Shown: positions 1 through 11,404, numbered from the stretch's first letter. The stretch: 64,000 bases of DNA from Sphingopyxis sp. Root154 (GCF_001427105.1 NZ_LMGI01000003.1:474618-538617); one strand, 5' to 3'. Translations and numbers: made by a program. Notes: generated by a model from the letters alone, not told the origin.

Positions 1-249
1 CTGCAGGACGGCATGGACGTCGTGCTCGAGCTTTGGGAAGAGCGTCCGATCTCGGTCGAGCTGCCCGAAACGATCGAAGCGACGATTGTCGAGGCCGACG
101 CGGTGGTGAAGGGGCAGACGGCGTCGTCGTCATACAAGCCCGCGATCCTCGACAATGGCGTGCGCGTGATGGTGCCGCCGCACATCACCAGCGGAACCAA
201 GATCGTCGTGCATGTGTACGACCGCGAATATGTCCGCCGCGCGGACTGA
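1..249 (+). CDS. efp: Elongation factor P, C-terminal part (5' end outside window)
   Basis: The first 82 codons visible encode the end of EF-P, the ribosome-binding factor that relieves stalling at polyproline stretches. What is seen is the central and C-terminal OB-fold region: the family signatures [28 protein letters not shown] and [10 protein letters not shown] are near-identical to those of other bacterial EF-P proteins, and the chain ends in the usual YVRRAD-type tail. The N-terminal KOW-like domain with the modifiable lysine lies upstream of the window. The gene is in frame from base 1 and ends in TGA just before a palindrome pair and suhB. Confidence 0.96.
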   Translation: MQDGMDVVLELWEERPISVELPETIEATIVEADAVVKGQTASSSYKPAILDNGVRVMVPPHITSGTKIVVHVYDREYVRRAD

Positions 250-255
250 TTAGTT

Positions 256-362
256 CCCCTCCCGCTTGCGGGAGGGGGTTAGGGGAGGGCCTGTCGAGGG
301 ACGGGCCCCCGCCGTGATGGAAACAATCCCTCCCCCGACCCCTCCCGCAAGCGGGAGGGGGG
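256..362. repeat. REP-like palindrome pair between efp and suhB
   Basis: Two short GC-rich palindromes (256-278 and 339-360), each a CCCCTCCCGC/GCGGGAGGGG hairpin with a CTTG- or AAGC-type centre, face each other in inverted orientation; the flanking GGGGTTAGGGGAGGG and CCCTCCCCCGACCCC segments also pair. The whole block can fold into one long imperfect stem. This is the arrangement of paired REP elements (BIME-like). It may also end efp transcription, although no U-tract is present. Confidence 0.7.
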
Positions 363-372
363 AGAATGAACA

Positions 373-1191
373 ATGGCCGTATCCGGCATCATCACCGTCA
401 TGGAACGCGCCGCGCGCAAGGCCGGCACGAAGCTGCGCCGCGATTTCGGCGAAATCGAGCATTTGCAGGTTTCGCAGAAGGGGCCGGCCGATTTCGTCTC
501 GAAGGCCGATCAGGCCGCCGAGCGCACGCTGTATGACGAACTCGGCCGCGATCGTCCGGGCTGGGGCTTTGTGCTCGAAGAAGGCGGGACCATCGAAGGC
601 GATCCGGGCAAGCCGCGCTTCATCATCGATCCGCTCGACGGCACGTCGAACTTCCTACACGCGATCCCGCATTTCGCGATCTCGATCGCGGTACAGGAGC
701 CGAAACCCGGCGGCGGCTGGGGCGACGTTACCGCGGCGCTCGTTTATCAGCCCGTCACCGACGAAAGCTATTGGGCCGAACGCGGCCGCGGCGCCTGGCT
801 GCACGACCGCCGCCTGCGTGTCGCATCGCGCCGCCACCTCAACGAATGCCTGATCTCGACCGGCATCCCCTATATGGGCCACGGCAATATGGCGCAGTGG
901 AGTCGCATTTTCGGTGCGGTCGCGCCCGAAGTCGCCGGCATCCGCCGCTTCGGCGCCGCCAGCCTCGACCTGGCATGGGTCGCGGCGGGCCGTTACGACG
1001 GTTTCTGGGAAAGCGACCTCAAGGTATGGGACGTCGCGGCGGGCATGTTGCTCGTGCGCGAAGCCGGCGGCTTCGTCAGCGATTTCCGCGGCGGCGACCG
1101 TGCGATCGAGCGCAGCGAATTCATTGCCGGTAGCGCCGCGGTGCATTCGAAGCTGCAGAAGCTGGTCGCGGGCGCGCTGCGTAACGCCTGA
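373..1191 (+). CDS. suhB: Inositol monophosphatase family protein
   Basis: This 272-residue protein belongs to the Mg2+/Li+-sensitive phosphatase family (inositol-1-monophosphatase, SuhB). The metal-binding signatures are intact: LEEGG (family EE motif), D86-P-L-D89-G-T in FIIDPLDGTSNF, and W219-D220-V-A-A-G near the C-terminus. Length matches the family (about 260-275). The start is the ATG at 373, preceded by a GGGGGGAGAA ribosome-binding region. In the cell it would hydrolyse inositol phosphates or act in rRNA transcription and processing as E. coli SuhB does; the sequence does not tell which. Confidence 0.93.
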   Translation: MAVSGIITVMERAARKAGTKLRRDFGEIEHLQVSQKGPADFVSKADQAAERTLYDELGRDRPGWGFVLEEGGTIEGDPGKPRFIIDPLDGTSNFLHAIPHFAISIAVQEPKPGGGWGDVTAALVYQPVTDESYWAERGRGAWLHDRRLRVASRRHLNECLISTGIPYMGHGNMAQWSRIFGAVAPEVAGIRRFGAASLDLAWVAAGRYDGFWESDLKVWDVAAGMLLVREAGGFVSDFRGGDRAIERSEFIAGSAAVHSKLQKLVAGALRNA

Positions 1192-1216
1192 CGAGCACTT
1201 AAAGATATTCCCCCAT

Positions 1217-1293
1217 TTCGTCATGCCGGACTTGATCCGGCATCCATGGCAGCGTTGAAGTCATGGACCCCGGATCAGGTCCGGGGTGACGAG
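1217..1293. repeat. Imperfect inverted repeat, dispersed sphingomonad type
   Basis: The arms CGTCATGCCGGACTTGATCC and the reverse complement of the stretch ending at GGGGTGACG (1260-1292) pair along about 30 bases with a few mismatches, enclosing a short spacer. A second copy of the same family lies at 34464-34537. It sits between the convergent suhB and the YbjN-type gene, so it could also serve as a bidirectional terminator. Confidence 0.7.
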
Positions 1294-1325
1294 TGAGGTT
1301 TTTTCCGCATCAACGAACGTCGGCG

Positions 1326-1808
1326 TCACTTCTCGAAAACATATTCGCGAAAGCTGTCCATCAGCGACGCCCAAGTGTTGAAGGTCTCGCCGACATTCTC
1401 GCGCGGGATGCCCGCGAAATCGAGGTCGACGTCCATTTCAAGGACCGGATCGCCCTCGTCATCCTTATACGCGCGGGCGAAGCGCTTGTCCTTGTTCCAC
1501 TTGTTGAGCTTGTCGAGCGAGACGTTTTTGGCGTCGCTGAACCCCATATAATATTGCAGTGTCTTGCACTTTTTGCCCTCTTCGCAGTTCATGAAGAGAA
1601 CGAGGAATTTCAGGCCGTTGCGATTGCTTTCGAGATAGGGATCATCGCCGGGTTTGCTGATCAGCGTCGCGGGCCAGCCTTGCGACTCGAGGATCGCCTT
1701 GATCGTTGCGGGATTCGACGCGTTGATCAGTTCGGCCTGGGCCGGAGTCGCCGCGAAAAGTGCGGCGACGCCCAAGGCTAGTGCTGCGCGAGTGGTAATT
1801 GGTCCCAT
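1326..1808 (-). CDS. Exported YbjN domain-containing protein
   Basis: This encodes 160 residues starting at the ATG complementary to 1806-1808, which has a strong AAGGGAG ribosome-binding site; a longer in-frame start at 1877 would put 23 residues before a perfectly good signal peptide and was rejected. Residues 1-24 form a signal peptide ending in ATPAQA. The mature part (ILESQGWPATL, DPYLESNRNGLKFLVLF, two Cys in the NCEEGKKC segment, GMDVDLDF-like EMDVDLDF) matches YbjN-family proteins, small proteins of unclear function, possibly chaperone-related. It is probably periplasmic, and the two cysteines may form a disulfide. It is divergent from the nuo operon. Confidence 0.8.
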   Translation of the reverse strand: MGPITTRAALALGVAALFAATPAQAELINASNPATIKAILESQGWPATLISKPGDDPYLESNRNGLKFLVLFMNCEEGKKCKTLQYYMGFSDAKNVSLDKLNKWNKDKRFARAYKDDEGDPVLEMDVDLDFAGIPRENVGETFNTWASLMDSFREYVFEK

Positions 1809-2037
1809 GAAAGCTCCCTTTATCGAAGTTGCGCCCGGAAAGCGCGGCACACCGACCCTTTTTGCGTGAGGTATCACAGCGATAGGGGCTGTCGCCAGCG
1901 GCCTTTGTGCTTTTGGTCACACGGGATACGAAAATCCTGCCCGCGGTGCTTGCGACACGCGACTTCGTGGCCTAAAGCGCCCCCGATAAACGGGTGCGAG
2001 ACACCCCAAAATATGAACAACAGAACTGCGAGCTCCC
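1809..2037. promoter_or_regulatory. Divergent intergenic region carrying the nuo operon promoter (inferred)
   Basis: There are 229 bases between the divergent YbjN-type gene and nuoA, and no convincing coding potential. It must hold the promoters for both. No strong sigma-70 match is visible: TTGCGA at 1950-1955 followed 17 bases later by CTAAAG (1973-1978) is the best weak candidate for nuoA. nuoA itself has no clear Shine-Dalgarno sequence. Confidence 0.35.
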
Positions 2038-2412
2038 ATGGTCGATCTGACGCAATATTTGCCGATCCTGATCTTTCTGGTCGTCGCCATCGGCCTGTCC
2101 TCCGCCTTCGTCTTCCTGCCGATGGGCGTCGCGCGGCTGACCGGGGCGCACAAGCCCGATCCGGCGAAGCTGACCGAATATGAATGCGGTTTCCCGGCGT
2201 TCGAGGACGCGCGCAGCCAGTTCGACGTGCGATTCTACCTCGTCGCCATTCTTTTCATCATCTTCGACCTTGAAGCCGCCTTCCTCTTTCCCTGGGCGGT
2301 GAGCCTTGAGGAAATCGGCTGGGCCGGTTGGGCCACGATGATGATTTTCCTCGCCGAACTGACGCTCGGCCTTGTCTATGCATGGAAGAAAGGGGCGTTG
2401 GACTGGGAATGA
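2038..2412 (+). CDS. nuoA: NADH-quinone oxidoreductase subunit A
   Basis: This is a 124-residue membrane subunit of complex I with three predicted helices. The conserved loop is present ([20 protein letters not shown] and the following [14 protein letters not shown]), including the cysteine and acidic residues typical of NuoA/ND3. It is the first gene of the operon. The stop overlaps the start of nuoB by four bases (ATGA at 2409-2412). Confidence 0.97.
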   Translation: MVDLTQYLPILIFLVVAIGLSSAFVFLPMGVARLTGAHKPDPAKLTEYECGFPAFEDARSQFDVRFYLVAILFIIFDLEAAFLFPWAVSLEEIGWAGWATMMIFLAELTLGLVYAWKKGALDWE

Positions 2413-2996
2413 GCAGCTCGATCATCCTGCCGCCCGGCCAGATGCCGGTTGCCCCGGGGACCAACCCCGGATTGATGCCAGTGGCTCCGGGGACCAACCC
2501 CGACGCGGCGTTCTTCGACGACCTCAACAGCGAAGTCGGCGACAAGGGCTTTCTCGTCACCTCGACCGAGGATCTGTTCAACTGGGCGCGCACCGGCTCG
2601 CTGTGGTGGATGACCTTTGGCCTCGCCTGCTGCGCGGTCGAGATGATCCACGTCAACATGCCGCGCTATGACATGGAGCGTTTCGGCGCCGCGCCTCGCG
2701 CGAGCCCACGCCAGTCCGACGTGATGATTGTCGCGGGGACGCTCTGCAACAAGATGGCTCCGGCGCTCCGCCGCGTGTACGACCAGATGTCGAACCCGAA
2801 GTACGTCATCTCGATGGGCAGCTGCGCCAACGGCGGCGGCTATTATCACTACAGCTATTCGGTGGTGCGCGGTTGCGACCGTATCGTGCCCGTGGACATC
2901 TATGTCCCCGGCTGCCCGCCGACCGCCGAAGCGTTGCTCTATGGCGTGATGCAGTTGCAGCGGAAGATCCGCCGTACCGGGACGATCGAACGCTGA
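2409..2996 (+). CDS. nuoB: NADH-quinone oxidoreductase subunit B (N2 cluster)
   Basis: This is the 195-residue peripheral-arm subunit that carries the terminal 4Fe-4S cluster N2, which donates electrons to quinone. The cluster ligands are visible: the adjacent cysteines in LACCAVEM, the cysteine of [10 protein letters not shown] and that of [11 protein letters not shown]. The ATG at 2409 overlaps the nuoA stop. Unusually, residues 12-33 are two tandem copies of an 11-residue unit, [11 protein letters not shown] and [11 protein letters not shown], in the variable N-terminal extension; the conserved core begins only at about residue 34. Confidence 0.97.
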   Translation: MSSSIILPPGQMPVAPGTNPGLMPVAPGTNPDAAFFDDLNSEVGDKGFLVTSTEDLFNWARTGSLWWMTFGLACCAVEMIHVNMPRYDMERFGAAPRASPRQSDVMIVAGTLCNKMAPALRRVYDQMSNPKYVISMGSCANGGGYYHYSYSVVRGCDRIVPVDIYVPGCPPTAEALLYGVMQLQRKIRRTGTIER

Positions 2997-3895
2997 TGGC
3001 CCATCCTGCTCCTCTCGTGGCGCCGCAGCCGGCGCTCGCCGACGCGCTCAAAAAGCTGCTCGGCACCGATCTGCTGGCGCATGTCTTCACCGTCGACGAA
3101 GACAGCATCACCGTCGAACGCGATGCGATCGCCGGGGTGATGATCGCGCTGCGCGATAATCTCGAATATCAGCAGATGATGGAGATTGCGGGGGTCGATT
3201 ATCCCGACCGCGCCGAACGGTTCGAAGTCGTCTATCACCTGCTCAGTGTCACGCGGAATCACCGCCTGCGCGTGCGCGTCTCGACCGATGAAGCGACGCC
3301 GGTGCCGACAATCGTTCCCGTGTGGCCGAACGCGGGCTGGCTCGAACGCGAAGTGTTCGACATGTATGGCGTGCTCTTCGCGGGCAATCCTGACCTGCGC
3401 CGCATTCTGACCGACTATGGTTTCCAGGGGCACCCACAGCGCAAGGATTTCCCGCTGACCGGCTATACCGAGCTGCGGTACAGCGAAGAGGACAAGCGCG
3501 TCGTGTACGAGCCGGTGAAGCTCGCGCAGGATTTCCGCAATTTCGACTTCATGTCGCCGTGGGAAGGCGCCGATTATGTGCTGCCCGGCGATGAAAAGGC
3601 CGGCGGCACCGGCGAAGCGCCGGGCAAGGGGGCGCCGACGCCGATGACTGCCGCCGAGGTCAAGAAGGCCGACGATCAAGCAAAGGCGTCGCCGCCGCCG
3701 ACGCCGAAGACGACTGAAAAACCCGAGCAGACCGGGGCGGGGGCGAAGGCCAACCTCAAGGCCGCAAAGACAAGCCGTGACGGCGCCAGCGCCAAGCCTG
3801 CGACCAGGACCGCCAAAACGCCTGCGACGACTAAGGCCGATAAGGCGCCGGCAAAGCCGCGCGCGCCTCGCAAGCCCAAGGGAGGTGACGCATGA
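2996..3895 (+). CDS. nuoC: NADH-quinone oxidoreductase subunit C with long basic C-terminal tail
   Basis: This encodes 299 residues. Residues 1 to about 200 are the 30-kDa complex I subunit, with the signature around [20 protein letters not shown] and [12 protein letters not shown]. Typical NuoC ends near residue 200. Here the frame continues for about 100 more residues of Lys/Ala/Pro/Thr-rich low-complexity sequence (for example [14 protein letters not shown] and [14 protein letters not shown]) resembling a histone H1 tail. The ATG at 2996 overlaps the nuoB TGA, and the TGA at 3893-3895 overlaps the nuoD ATG, so the tail is not obviously a frameshift artefact. The tail's role is unknown. Confidence 0.96.
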   Translation: MAHPAPLVAPQPALADALKKLLGTDLLAHVFTVDEDSITVERDAIAGVMIALRDNLEYQQMMEIAGVDYPDRAERFEVVYHLLSVTRNHRLRVRVSTDEATPVPTIVPVWPNAGWLEREVFDMYGVLFAGNPDLRRILTDYGFQGHPQRKDFPLTGYTELRYSEEDKRVVYEPVKLAQDFRNFDFMSPWEGADYVLPGDEKAGGTGEAPGKGAPTPMTAAEVKKADDQAKASPPPTPKTTEKPEQTGAGAKANLKAAKTSRDGASAKPATRTAKTPATTKADKAPAKPRAPRKPKGGDA

Positions 3896-5148
3896 CCGAC
3901 TCTCCGAACGTCCATCATTATGGTGGCGACCTGTTCGAAGGCTATCCGGTCGATACCGCCAATACCGCGGGCGATCAGGCTGTCACCAACTACACGATCA
4001 ACTTCGGCCCGCAGCATCCGGCGGCGCACGGCGTCTTGCGTCTCGTGCTCGAACTCGATGGCGAAATCATCGAGCGCGTCGACCCGCACGTCGGGCTGCT
4101 CCACCGCGGCACCGAGAAGCTGATCGAATATAAGACCTATCTGCAGGCTTTGCCCTATTTCGACCGGCTCGACTATTGCTCGCCGCTCGGCATGGAACAC
4201 AGCTATGTGCTCGCGATCGAGAAGCTGCTCGACCTCGAAGTTCCGGCACGCGCACAATATCTGCGCGTGCTGTTCGCCGAACTGACGCGTATCTGCAACC
4301 ACATGCTCAACATCGGGTCGCACGTCATGGACGTCGGCGCGATGACCCCGAACCTGTGGGTGTTCGAGCTGCGCGAGGATTGCCTGAACTTCTTCGAACG
4401 CGCCTCGGGCGCGCGCATGCACAGCGCCTATTTCCGCCCGGGCGGCGTCCATCAGGATGTCCCCGAAAAGCTGCTTGTCGATATCGGCGAATGGGTCGAA
4501 ACGCGCCTGCCGAAGCTGTTCGGCGACGCGATGAGCCTCGTGATCGACAACCGCATCTTCAAGCAGCGCAACGTCGACATCGCGACGGTGTCGAAGGAAG
4601 ATGCGCTGGCATGGGGCTTCTCGGGCCCGATGATCCGCGGCAGCGGCATTGCGTGGGATCTGCGCAAGTCGCAGCCCTATGACGCCTATGCCGCGATGGA
4701 ATTCGACATTCCCGTCGGCACCCGCGGCGACTGCTACGACCGCTTCATGGTGCGCGTCGAGGAAGTCTATCAGTCGGCCAAGATCATCAAGCAGTGCCTG
4801 CGCGACATGCCCACGGGCCCGATCGCCAGCCTCGACCGCAAGGTCGTCCCGCCGAAGCGCGGCGAGATGAAGCAGTCGATGGAATCGCTGATCCATCACT
4901 TCAAGCTCTATACCGAGGGCTTCCACGTCCCGGCGGGCGAAGTCTATGTTGCGACCGAAAGCCCCAAGGGCGAATTCGGCGTGTATCTGGTCAGCGACGG
5001 CACCAACAAGCCGTACCGCTGCAAGATCCGCCCGACGGCGTTTTCGCATCTCCAGGCGATGGACATGATGTCGAAAGGCCACATGCTCGCCGATACCACT
5101 GCAATTATCGGCGCCATTGACGTCGTTTTCGGAGAGTGTGACCGCTAA
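3892..5148 (+). CDS. nuoD: NADH-quinone oxidoreductase subunit D
   Basis: This 418-residue 49-kDa subunit forms the quinone-binding cavity with NuoB. The signature [15 protein letters not shown] near the N-terminus and the C-terminal sequence [19 protein letters not shown] are diagnostic, including the terminal DR. NuoC and NuoD are separate genes here, unlike the CD fusion of E. coli. The start overlaps nuoC (ATGA) and the stop overlaps nuoE (TAATG). Confidence 0.98.
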   Translation: MTDSPNVHHYGGDLFEGYPVDTANTAGDQAVTNYTINFGPQHPAAHGVLRLVLELDGEIIERVDPHVGLLHRGTEKLIEYKTYLQALPYFDRLDYCSPLGMEHSYVLAIEKLLDLEVPARAQYLRVLFAELTRICNHMLNIGSHVMDVGAMTPNLWVFELREDCLNFFERASGARMHSAYFRPGGVHQDVPEKLLVDIGEWVETRLPKLFGDAMSLVIDNRIFKQRNVDIATVSKEDALAWGFSGPMIRGSGIAWDLRKSQPYDAYAAMEFDIPVGTRGDCYDRFMVRVEEVYQSAKIIKQCLRDMPTGPIASLDRKVVPPKRGEMKQSMESLIHHFKLYTEGFHVPAGEVYVATESPKGEFGVYLVSDGTNKPYRCKIRPTAFSHLQAMDMMSKGHMLADTTAIIGAIDVVFGECDR

Positions 5149-5816
5149 TGGCCGACGCACCCAATATTCCCGACGAAGCCGAAACCCGCGCGCGCTGGGG
5201 CGCTTTTGCGTGGACGGCGGAAAACGCCGAAAAGGCGAAAGCGGTTATCGCGCGCTATCCCGCGGGACGCCAGCGCTCGGCGGTAATGCCTTTGCTCGAC
5301 CTCGCGCAGCGCCAGGTCGGCGCCGAGACGCAGACGCAGGGCTGGCTGCCCGTGCCGGTGATCGAATATGTCGCCGCCGCGCTCGATATGCCCTTCATCC
5401 GCGCCTATGAGGTCGCGACCTTCTACACGATGTACAATCTCGTGCCGGTCGGCCGCTATCATGTGCAGGTGTGCGGCACGACGCCGTGCCTGCTGCGCGG
5501 GTCGGACGATGTGATGGCCGCGTGCAAGAACCGCGGCATGGTCAAGGGCAAGACGACGCCCGACGGCCTGTTCACGCTGACCGAGGTCGAGTGCATGGGC
5601 ACCTGCACCAACGCGCCGATGGTCCAGATCAACGACGATAATTACGAAGACCTCGACTACGACAGCACCGTCCGCATCCTCGATGCGCTCGCTGCGGGCG
5701 AGCTGCCGAAGGCGGGAACGCAGCTCGCGAACCGTCACACGAGCGAGCCCGACGGCGGTCCGACGACGCTGAAGGAAATGGTGTCTTCGAACCACGACTA
5801 TCGGAAGGAATGGTAA
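5148..5816 (+). CDS. nuoE: NADH-quinone oxidoreductase subunit E (N1a cluster)
   Basis: This is the 222-residue 24-kDa subunit with a thioredoxin-like fold binding the 2Fe-2S cluster N1a. The four expected ligands are in VCGTTPCLLRGS and VECMGTCTNAPMVQ. The N-terminal helical part (RQRSAVMPLLDLAQRQ) and the VATFYTMYNLVPVGRYHVQVC strand region match the family. It is one base overlapped with nuoD and three bases upstream of nuoF. Confidence 0.97.
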   Translation: MADAPNIPDEAETRARWGAFAWTAENAEKAKAVIARYPAGRQRSAVMPLLDLAQRQVGAETQTQGWLPVPVIEYVAAALDMPFIRAYEVATFYTMYNLVPVGRYHVQVCGTTPCLLRGSDDVMAACKNRGMVKGKTTPDGLFTLTEVECMGTCTNAPMVQINDDNYEDLDYDSTVRILDALAAGELPKAGTQLANRHTSEPDGGPTTLKEMVSSNHDYRKEW

Positions 5817-5819
5817 GCC

Positions 5820-7108
<1,289 letters not shown>

Positions 7109-7109
<1 letters not shown>

Positions 7110-9121
7110 TGCCTAAAGTTACCGTAGATGGCGTAGAACTCGACGTCCCGCAGGGCGCGACCGTTCTGCAGGCGTGCGAGCTGGCGGGGAAGGAAATCCC
7201 GCGCTTTTGCTATCATGAACGCCTGTCGATCGCCGGCAATTGCCGCATGTGCCTCGTCGAGGTCGCACCCGGTCCGCCGAAGCCGCAGGCGTCGTGCGCG
7301 CTGCCGACTGCTGAGGGGCAGGTAATCAAGACCGACAGCCCGATGGTGAAGAAGGCGCGCGAAGGGGTGATGGAGTTCCTGCTCATCAACCACCCGCTCG
7401 ACTGTCCGATCTGCGACCAGGGCGGCGAATGCGACTTGCAGGACCAGTCGGTCGCCTATGGCCGCGGCGCGACGCGCTATGACGAGAACAAGCGCGCGGT
7501 CACCGAGAAATATATGGGGCCGATCGTCAAGACGGTGATGACCCGTTGCATCCAGTGTACGCGCTGCGTCCGCTTTGCGGAGGAAGTCGCGGGCGTCGAA
7601 GATGTCGGCGCGATCTATCGCGGCGAGAATATGCAGATCACGTCGTACCTCGAACGCGCGGTCGGCAGCGAGCTGTCGGGCAATATCGTCGACCTCTGCC
7701 CGGTCGGCGCACTGACCAGCAAGCCTTATGCGTTCGAAGCGCGTCCTTGGGAACTTACCAAGACGCTCGGCATCGACATGATGGACGCCGTCGGCACCAA
7801 TGTGCGTATCGATGCGCGCGGCCGTCAGGTCCTGCGCGTGCTGCCGCGCGTCAATGATGACGTGAACGAGGAATGGGCGAACGACAAGACCCGCCACCAT
7901 GTCGATGGCCTTGTCCGCCGCCGCCTCGATCAGCCTTATGTTCGCGTGAATGGTACGCTTCAGCCGGCAAGTTGGGCTGAAGCCTTCGCCGCCATCAAGG
8001 CGGTGGGCGCCGGCTCTTCGGTCGCCGCAATCGCGGGCGACCTCGCCGATTGCGAGACGATGTTCGCGGCGAAGTCGCTGGTGAACGCGCTCGGCGGCGC
8101 CCTGCTCGAAGGGCGCCAGACCGGGCTCGACTATGACGTGACGAGCCTGTCGGCGGTCAATTTCAACACCGGCATCGCCGAGGCCGAGAACGCCGACGTG
8201 ATCCTGCTCGTCGGCACGAACCTGCGCTGGGAAGCGCCGCTGATCAACACGCGCATCCGCAAGGCGGTGTGGAAGAAGGGCGCGAAGGTCTTTGCGATCG
8301 GCCCCGAAACCGACCTGACGTACAAGGCTGAGTGGCTGGGCGACGACGCTTCGCTCGTTACGAAGCTGCCCACGGCGGTGCTCGACGCGCTGAAGGGCGC
8401 CGAGCGGCCGATGCTGATCTTCGGCGGCGGCGCGCTGTCGGTGCCCGGCGTTCACGGCGCAGGCCTCGCGCTCGCCAAGTCGGTGAATGCGGTCAAGGAC
8501 GGCTGGAACGGCTATAACGTCGTACATTTCTCGGCCGCGCGTATGGGTTCGCTGATGCTTGGTTACGGCCTGCCCGGCGGCATCAAGGATGTCATCGCGG
8601 CGAAGCCGAAGCTCGCCTTTTTCCTCGGCGCCGACGAGGTCGATTTCGCGGCGCTGCCCGACACGTTCAAAGTCTATGTCGGGCATCATGGGGACAAGGG
8701 CGCGCATGCCGCCGACGTCATCCTGCCCGCTGCGGCATGGACCGAAAAGGACTTCACGACGGTCAACACCGAGGGCCGGGTCCAGCGCAGCGAGAAAGCG
8801 GTGTTCGCACCCGGCGATGCGCGCGAGGACTGGAGCATTTTCCGCGCACTAGCCGATGCGCTTGGCGTATCGCTCGGGTTCGACAGCTTTGCGCAATGCC
8901 GCGCGGCGATGATCGCCGCGGTGCCTGCGCTCGGCGTCGAGGGTCTCGCCGACTATGGCTGGACGGTGCCAAAGCTGCCGGCGAAACCCGAGGCGCGAGC
9001 GATCCCATCGCCGATCAAGGATTTCTATCTCACCAACGCCATCTGCCGCGCGTCGCCGACGATGCAGCGCTGCTCGGAAGAGCTGGTCCATGGCGTCGAC
9101 TTTGCGGAGGCCGCGGAATGA
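7109..9121 (+). CDS. nuoG: NADH-quinone oxidoreductase subunit G
   Basis: This 670-residue subunit carries an N-terminal 2Fe-2S ferredoxin domain (CYHERLSIAGNCRMCLVEV and a following cysteine), then the HxxxCxxCxxxxxC-type and 4Fe-4S ligands (CPICDQGGECDLQDQ, CIQCTRCVRF), then a molybdopterin-oxidoreductase-like domain that is structural in complex I. Its length matches alphaproteobacterial NuoG (about 670-700) rather than the longer E. coli form. The ATG at 7109 overlaps nuoF; the TGA overlaps the ATG of the small gene at 9118. Confidence 0.97.
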
Positions 9122-9255
9122 ACCCGGTGCATGCGATTGCCAGCGTGTTGCTGGTCGGGATGGGCTATTCGGTGTGGCGCGGGTTCAATCCGCGCAAGTC
9201 GGAGAAGCCCGGCCCGCATAACGGCTGGCGCAATCAGGACGGGACCCGGAAATGA
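9118..9255 (+). CDS. Small membrane protein (45 aa) between nuoG and nuoH
   Basis: This is a 45-codon ORF starting [12 protein letters not shown]. It has one hydrophobic segment (about residues 5-20), followed by a short basic/polar tail rich in Arg, Lys, Asn and Gly. It exactly fills the nuoG-nuoH gap: its ATG overlaps the nuoG stop (ATGA at 9118-9121), and its TGA overlaps the nuoH start (ATGA at 9252-9255). That double overlap, like the other junctions in the operon, argues that it is translated. I do not recognise a family. It could be an accessory or assembly subunit of complex I, or a coupling ORF with no function of its own. Confidence 0.72.
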   Translation: MNPVHAIASVLLVGMGYSVWRGFNPRKSEKPGPHNGWRNQDGTRK

Positions 9256-10295
9256 CCGAGACCTTTATCTCCTGGGGCATGGATCCGAATTGGGCGTGGG
9301 GCGTCGCGACGATTTGCGGCATCTTGCTGATCGCGCTGCCGCTGATGCTCAGCGTCGCGATGATCATTTATGCCGACCGCAAGATCTGGGCGGCGATCGC
9401 GCTGCGCCGTGGCCCGAACGTAGTCGGTCCCTTCGGCCTGCTGCAGAGCTTCGCCGACGGCCTGAAAGTGTTCCTGCAGGAAACGATCATCCCGACGGGG
9501 GCGAACCGCGGGCTGTTCCTGATCGCGCCGATCATCACCTTCACCGTCGCATTGATGGCGTGGGCGGTGATCCCGTTCAATTCAGGCGCGGTGCTCGCCG
9601 ATATCAACGTCGGATTGCTCTACATCCTCGCGATTTCGTCGCTCGGTGTGTACGGCGTGATCCTGTCGGGCTGGGCGTCGAACTCGAAATATCCGTTCTT
9701 TTCGGCGATGCGCGCCTCGGCGCAGATGATCTCCTATGAAGTCTCGATCGGCTTCATCCTGATCGGCGTCGTGCTCTTTGCCGACAGCTTCAACATGAAC
9801 GAAATCGTGAAAGCGCAGCAGGGCCACGGGCTCGGCATCGTCAACGCCTTCGGCTTCAACCTGCTGCTCTTCCCGCTCGCGGTGATGTTCCTGATCTCGT
9901 CGCTCGCCGAAACAGCGCGCGCGCCATTCGATCTGACCGAAGCGGAAAGCGAGCTCGTCGCGGGCTATCAGACCGAATATTCGTCGATGGCCTTCGCGCT
10001 CTTCTGGCTCGGCGAATATGCCAACGTCCTGTTGATGTGCACGCTCAACGCGGTGCTCTTCTGGGGCGGCTGGCTACCCCCGATCGACTGGGCGCCACTC
10101 TATGCCGTTCCCGGCGTCATCTGGCTGTTCGCGAAGATCCTGTTCTTCTTCTTCGTCTTCAGCTGGGTCAAGGCGACGGTCCCGCGCTACCGCTATGACC
10201 AGCTGATGCGGCTGGGTTGGAAAATCTTCCTGCCGATTTCGCTTCTCTGGATCTTCCTGATCTCCGGCTATCTGATGCTGACGAGGTACTCATGA
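9252..10295 (+). CDS. nuoH: NADH-quinone oxidoreductase subunit H
   Basis: This 347-residue ND1-type membrane subunit sits at the junction of the two arms and contributes to the quinone chamber. It has about eight predicted helices. The signatures [21 protein letters not shown] and [25 protein letters not shown] (here split by the word limit: [13 protein letters not shown] followed by the [10 protein letters not shown] loop) are diagnostic. Both ends overlap neighbours by ATGA. Confidence 0.97.
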   Translation: MTETFISWGMDPNWAWGVATICGILLIALPLMLSVAMIIYADRKIWAAIALRRGPNVVGPFGLLQSFADGLKVFLQETIIPTGANRGLFLIAPIITFTVALMAWAVIPFNSGAVLADINVGLLYILAISSLGVYGVILSGWASNSKYPFFSAMRASAQMISYEVSIGFILIGVVLFADSFNMNEIVKAQQGHGLGIVNAFGFNLLLFPLAVMFLISSLAETARAPFDLTEAESELVAGYQTEYSSMAFALFWLGEYANVLLMCTLNAVLFWGGWLPPIDWAPLYAVPGVIWLFAKILFFFFVFSWVKATVPRYRYDQLMRLGWKIFLPISLLWIFLISGYLMLTRYS

Positions 10296-10780
10296 GCACC
10301 ATCGCCCACCTGATCAAAAGCTTCACCTTGTGGGAGTTTGTGAAGGCGCACGCCCTTACGCTGAAGTATTTCTTCAAGCCGAAGGCGACGATCAACTATC
10401 CGTTCGAGAAGAATCCGCTGTCGCCGCGCTTTCGCGGCGAGCATGCGCTGCGTCGTTATCCGAACGGCGAGGAACGCTGCATCGCGTGCAAGCTGTGCGA
10501 AGCGGTGTGTCCGGCGCAGGCGATCACGATCGAGGCCGAACCGCGCGAAGACGGTTCGCGTCGCACGACGCGCTATGACATCGACATGACCAAGTGCATC
10601 TATTGCGGCTTCTGTCAGGAAGCGTGCCCGGTCGATGCGGTGGTCGAGGGGCCGAACTTCGAATTCGCGACCGAAACGCGCGAAGAACTGCTCTATGACA
10701 AGGCCAAACTTCTCGCCAATGGCGACAAATGGGAACGCGCGATCGCGGCGAATCTTGCCGCCGACGCGCCCTATCGATAA
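10292..10780 (+). CDS. nuoI: NADH-quinone oxidoreductase subunit I (N6a/N6b clusters)
   Basis: This 162-residue ferredoxin-like subunit carries two 4Fe-4S clusters: [12 protein letters not shown] and [12 protein letters not shown] are both complete. The ATG at 10292 overlaps the nuoH TGA; a longer in-frame start inside nuoH was rejected. The N-terminal amphipathic stretch ([17 protein letters not shown]) is the usual membrane-arm docking helix. Confidence 0.97.
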   Translation: MSTIAHLIKSFTLWEFVKAHALTLKYFFKPKATINYPFEKNPLSPRFRGEHALRRYPNGEERCIACKLCEAVCPAQAITIEAEPREDGSRRTTRYDIDMTKCIYCGFCQEACPVDAVVEGPNFEFATETREELLYDKAKLLANGDKWERAIAANLAADAPYR

Positions 10781-10792
10781 GGGCGCGCGCAC

Positions 10793-11404
10793 ATGATCCA
10801 ATACATCGCCTTCTGGCTCTTTGCCTTCATGGTCATCGCTTCGGCGACGATGGTCATTCTGGCCCGCAATCCGGTCCACAGCGTCATGTGGCTTATCCTC
10901 GCCTTCTTCAACGCGGCGGGTCTGATGCTGCTCGCGGGCGCCGAATTCATCGCGATGCTGCTTGTCATCGTCTATGTCGGCGCGGTCGCGGTGCTGTTCC
11001 TGTTCGTCGTGATGATGCTCGACATCGATTTCGCCGAGCTCCGCGCCGGTTTCGTTCGCTACCTGCCGCTGGGCGCGCTGGTCGCGATCATCCTCGCGGC
11101 AGAGCTGATCTTTGCGGTCGGTGCATGGAGCGCCGGCGGGGTCGATCTCGCGGCGCGCGCGGCGCCGGTCGTCAGCGACAAGAGCAATATCCAGCAGATC
11201 GGTGAGCTTCTCTACACGCGCTATATCTTCCTGTTCGAGGCGGCGGGTATCGTCCTGCTCGTCGCGATGATCGGCGCGATCGTGCTGACGCATCGCCAGC
11301 GTGGCGGCGTGCGCACGCAGAATATCTCGCATCAGAACCAGCGCCGTCCGCAGGATGCGACGCGGCTTGTCGATCCGGGCGTCGGGCAGGGGATGGAACT
11401 GTGA
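10793..11404 (+). CDS. nuoJ: NADH-quinone oxidoreductase subunit J
   Basis: This is a 203-residue ND6-type membrane subunit with about five helices. The conserved third-helix region [28 protein letters not shown] is recognisable (only part quoted here: [16 protein letters not shown]). It has a hydrophilic Arg/Gln-rich C-terminus. It starts 12 bases after nuoI, and the stop overlaps the nuoK GTG (GTGA at 11401-11404). Confidence 0.95.
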   Translation: MIQYIAFWLFAFMVIASATMVILARNPVHSVMWLILAFFNAAGLMLLAGAEFIAMLLVIVYVGAVAVLFLFVVMMLDIDFAELRAGFVRYLPLGALVAIILAAELIFAVGAWSAGGVDLAARAAPVVSDKSNIQQIGELLYTRYIFLFEAAGIVLLVAMIGAIVLTHRQRGGVRTQNISHQNQRRPQDATRLVDPGVGQGMEL

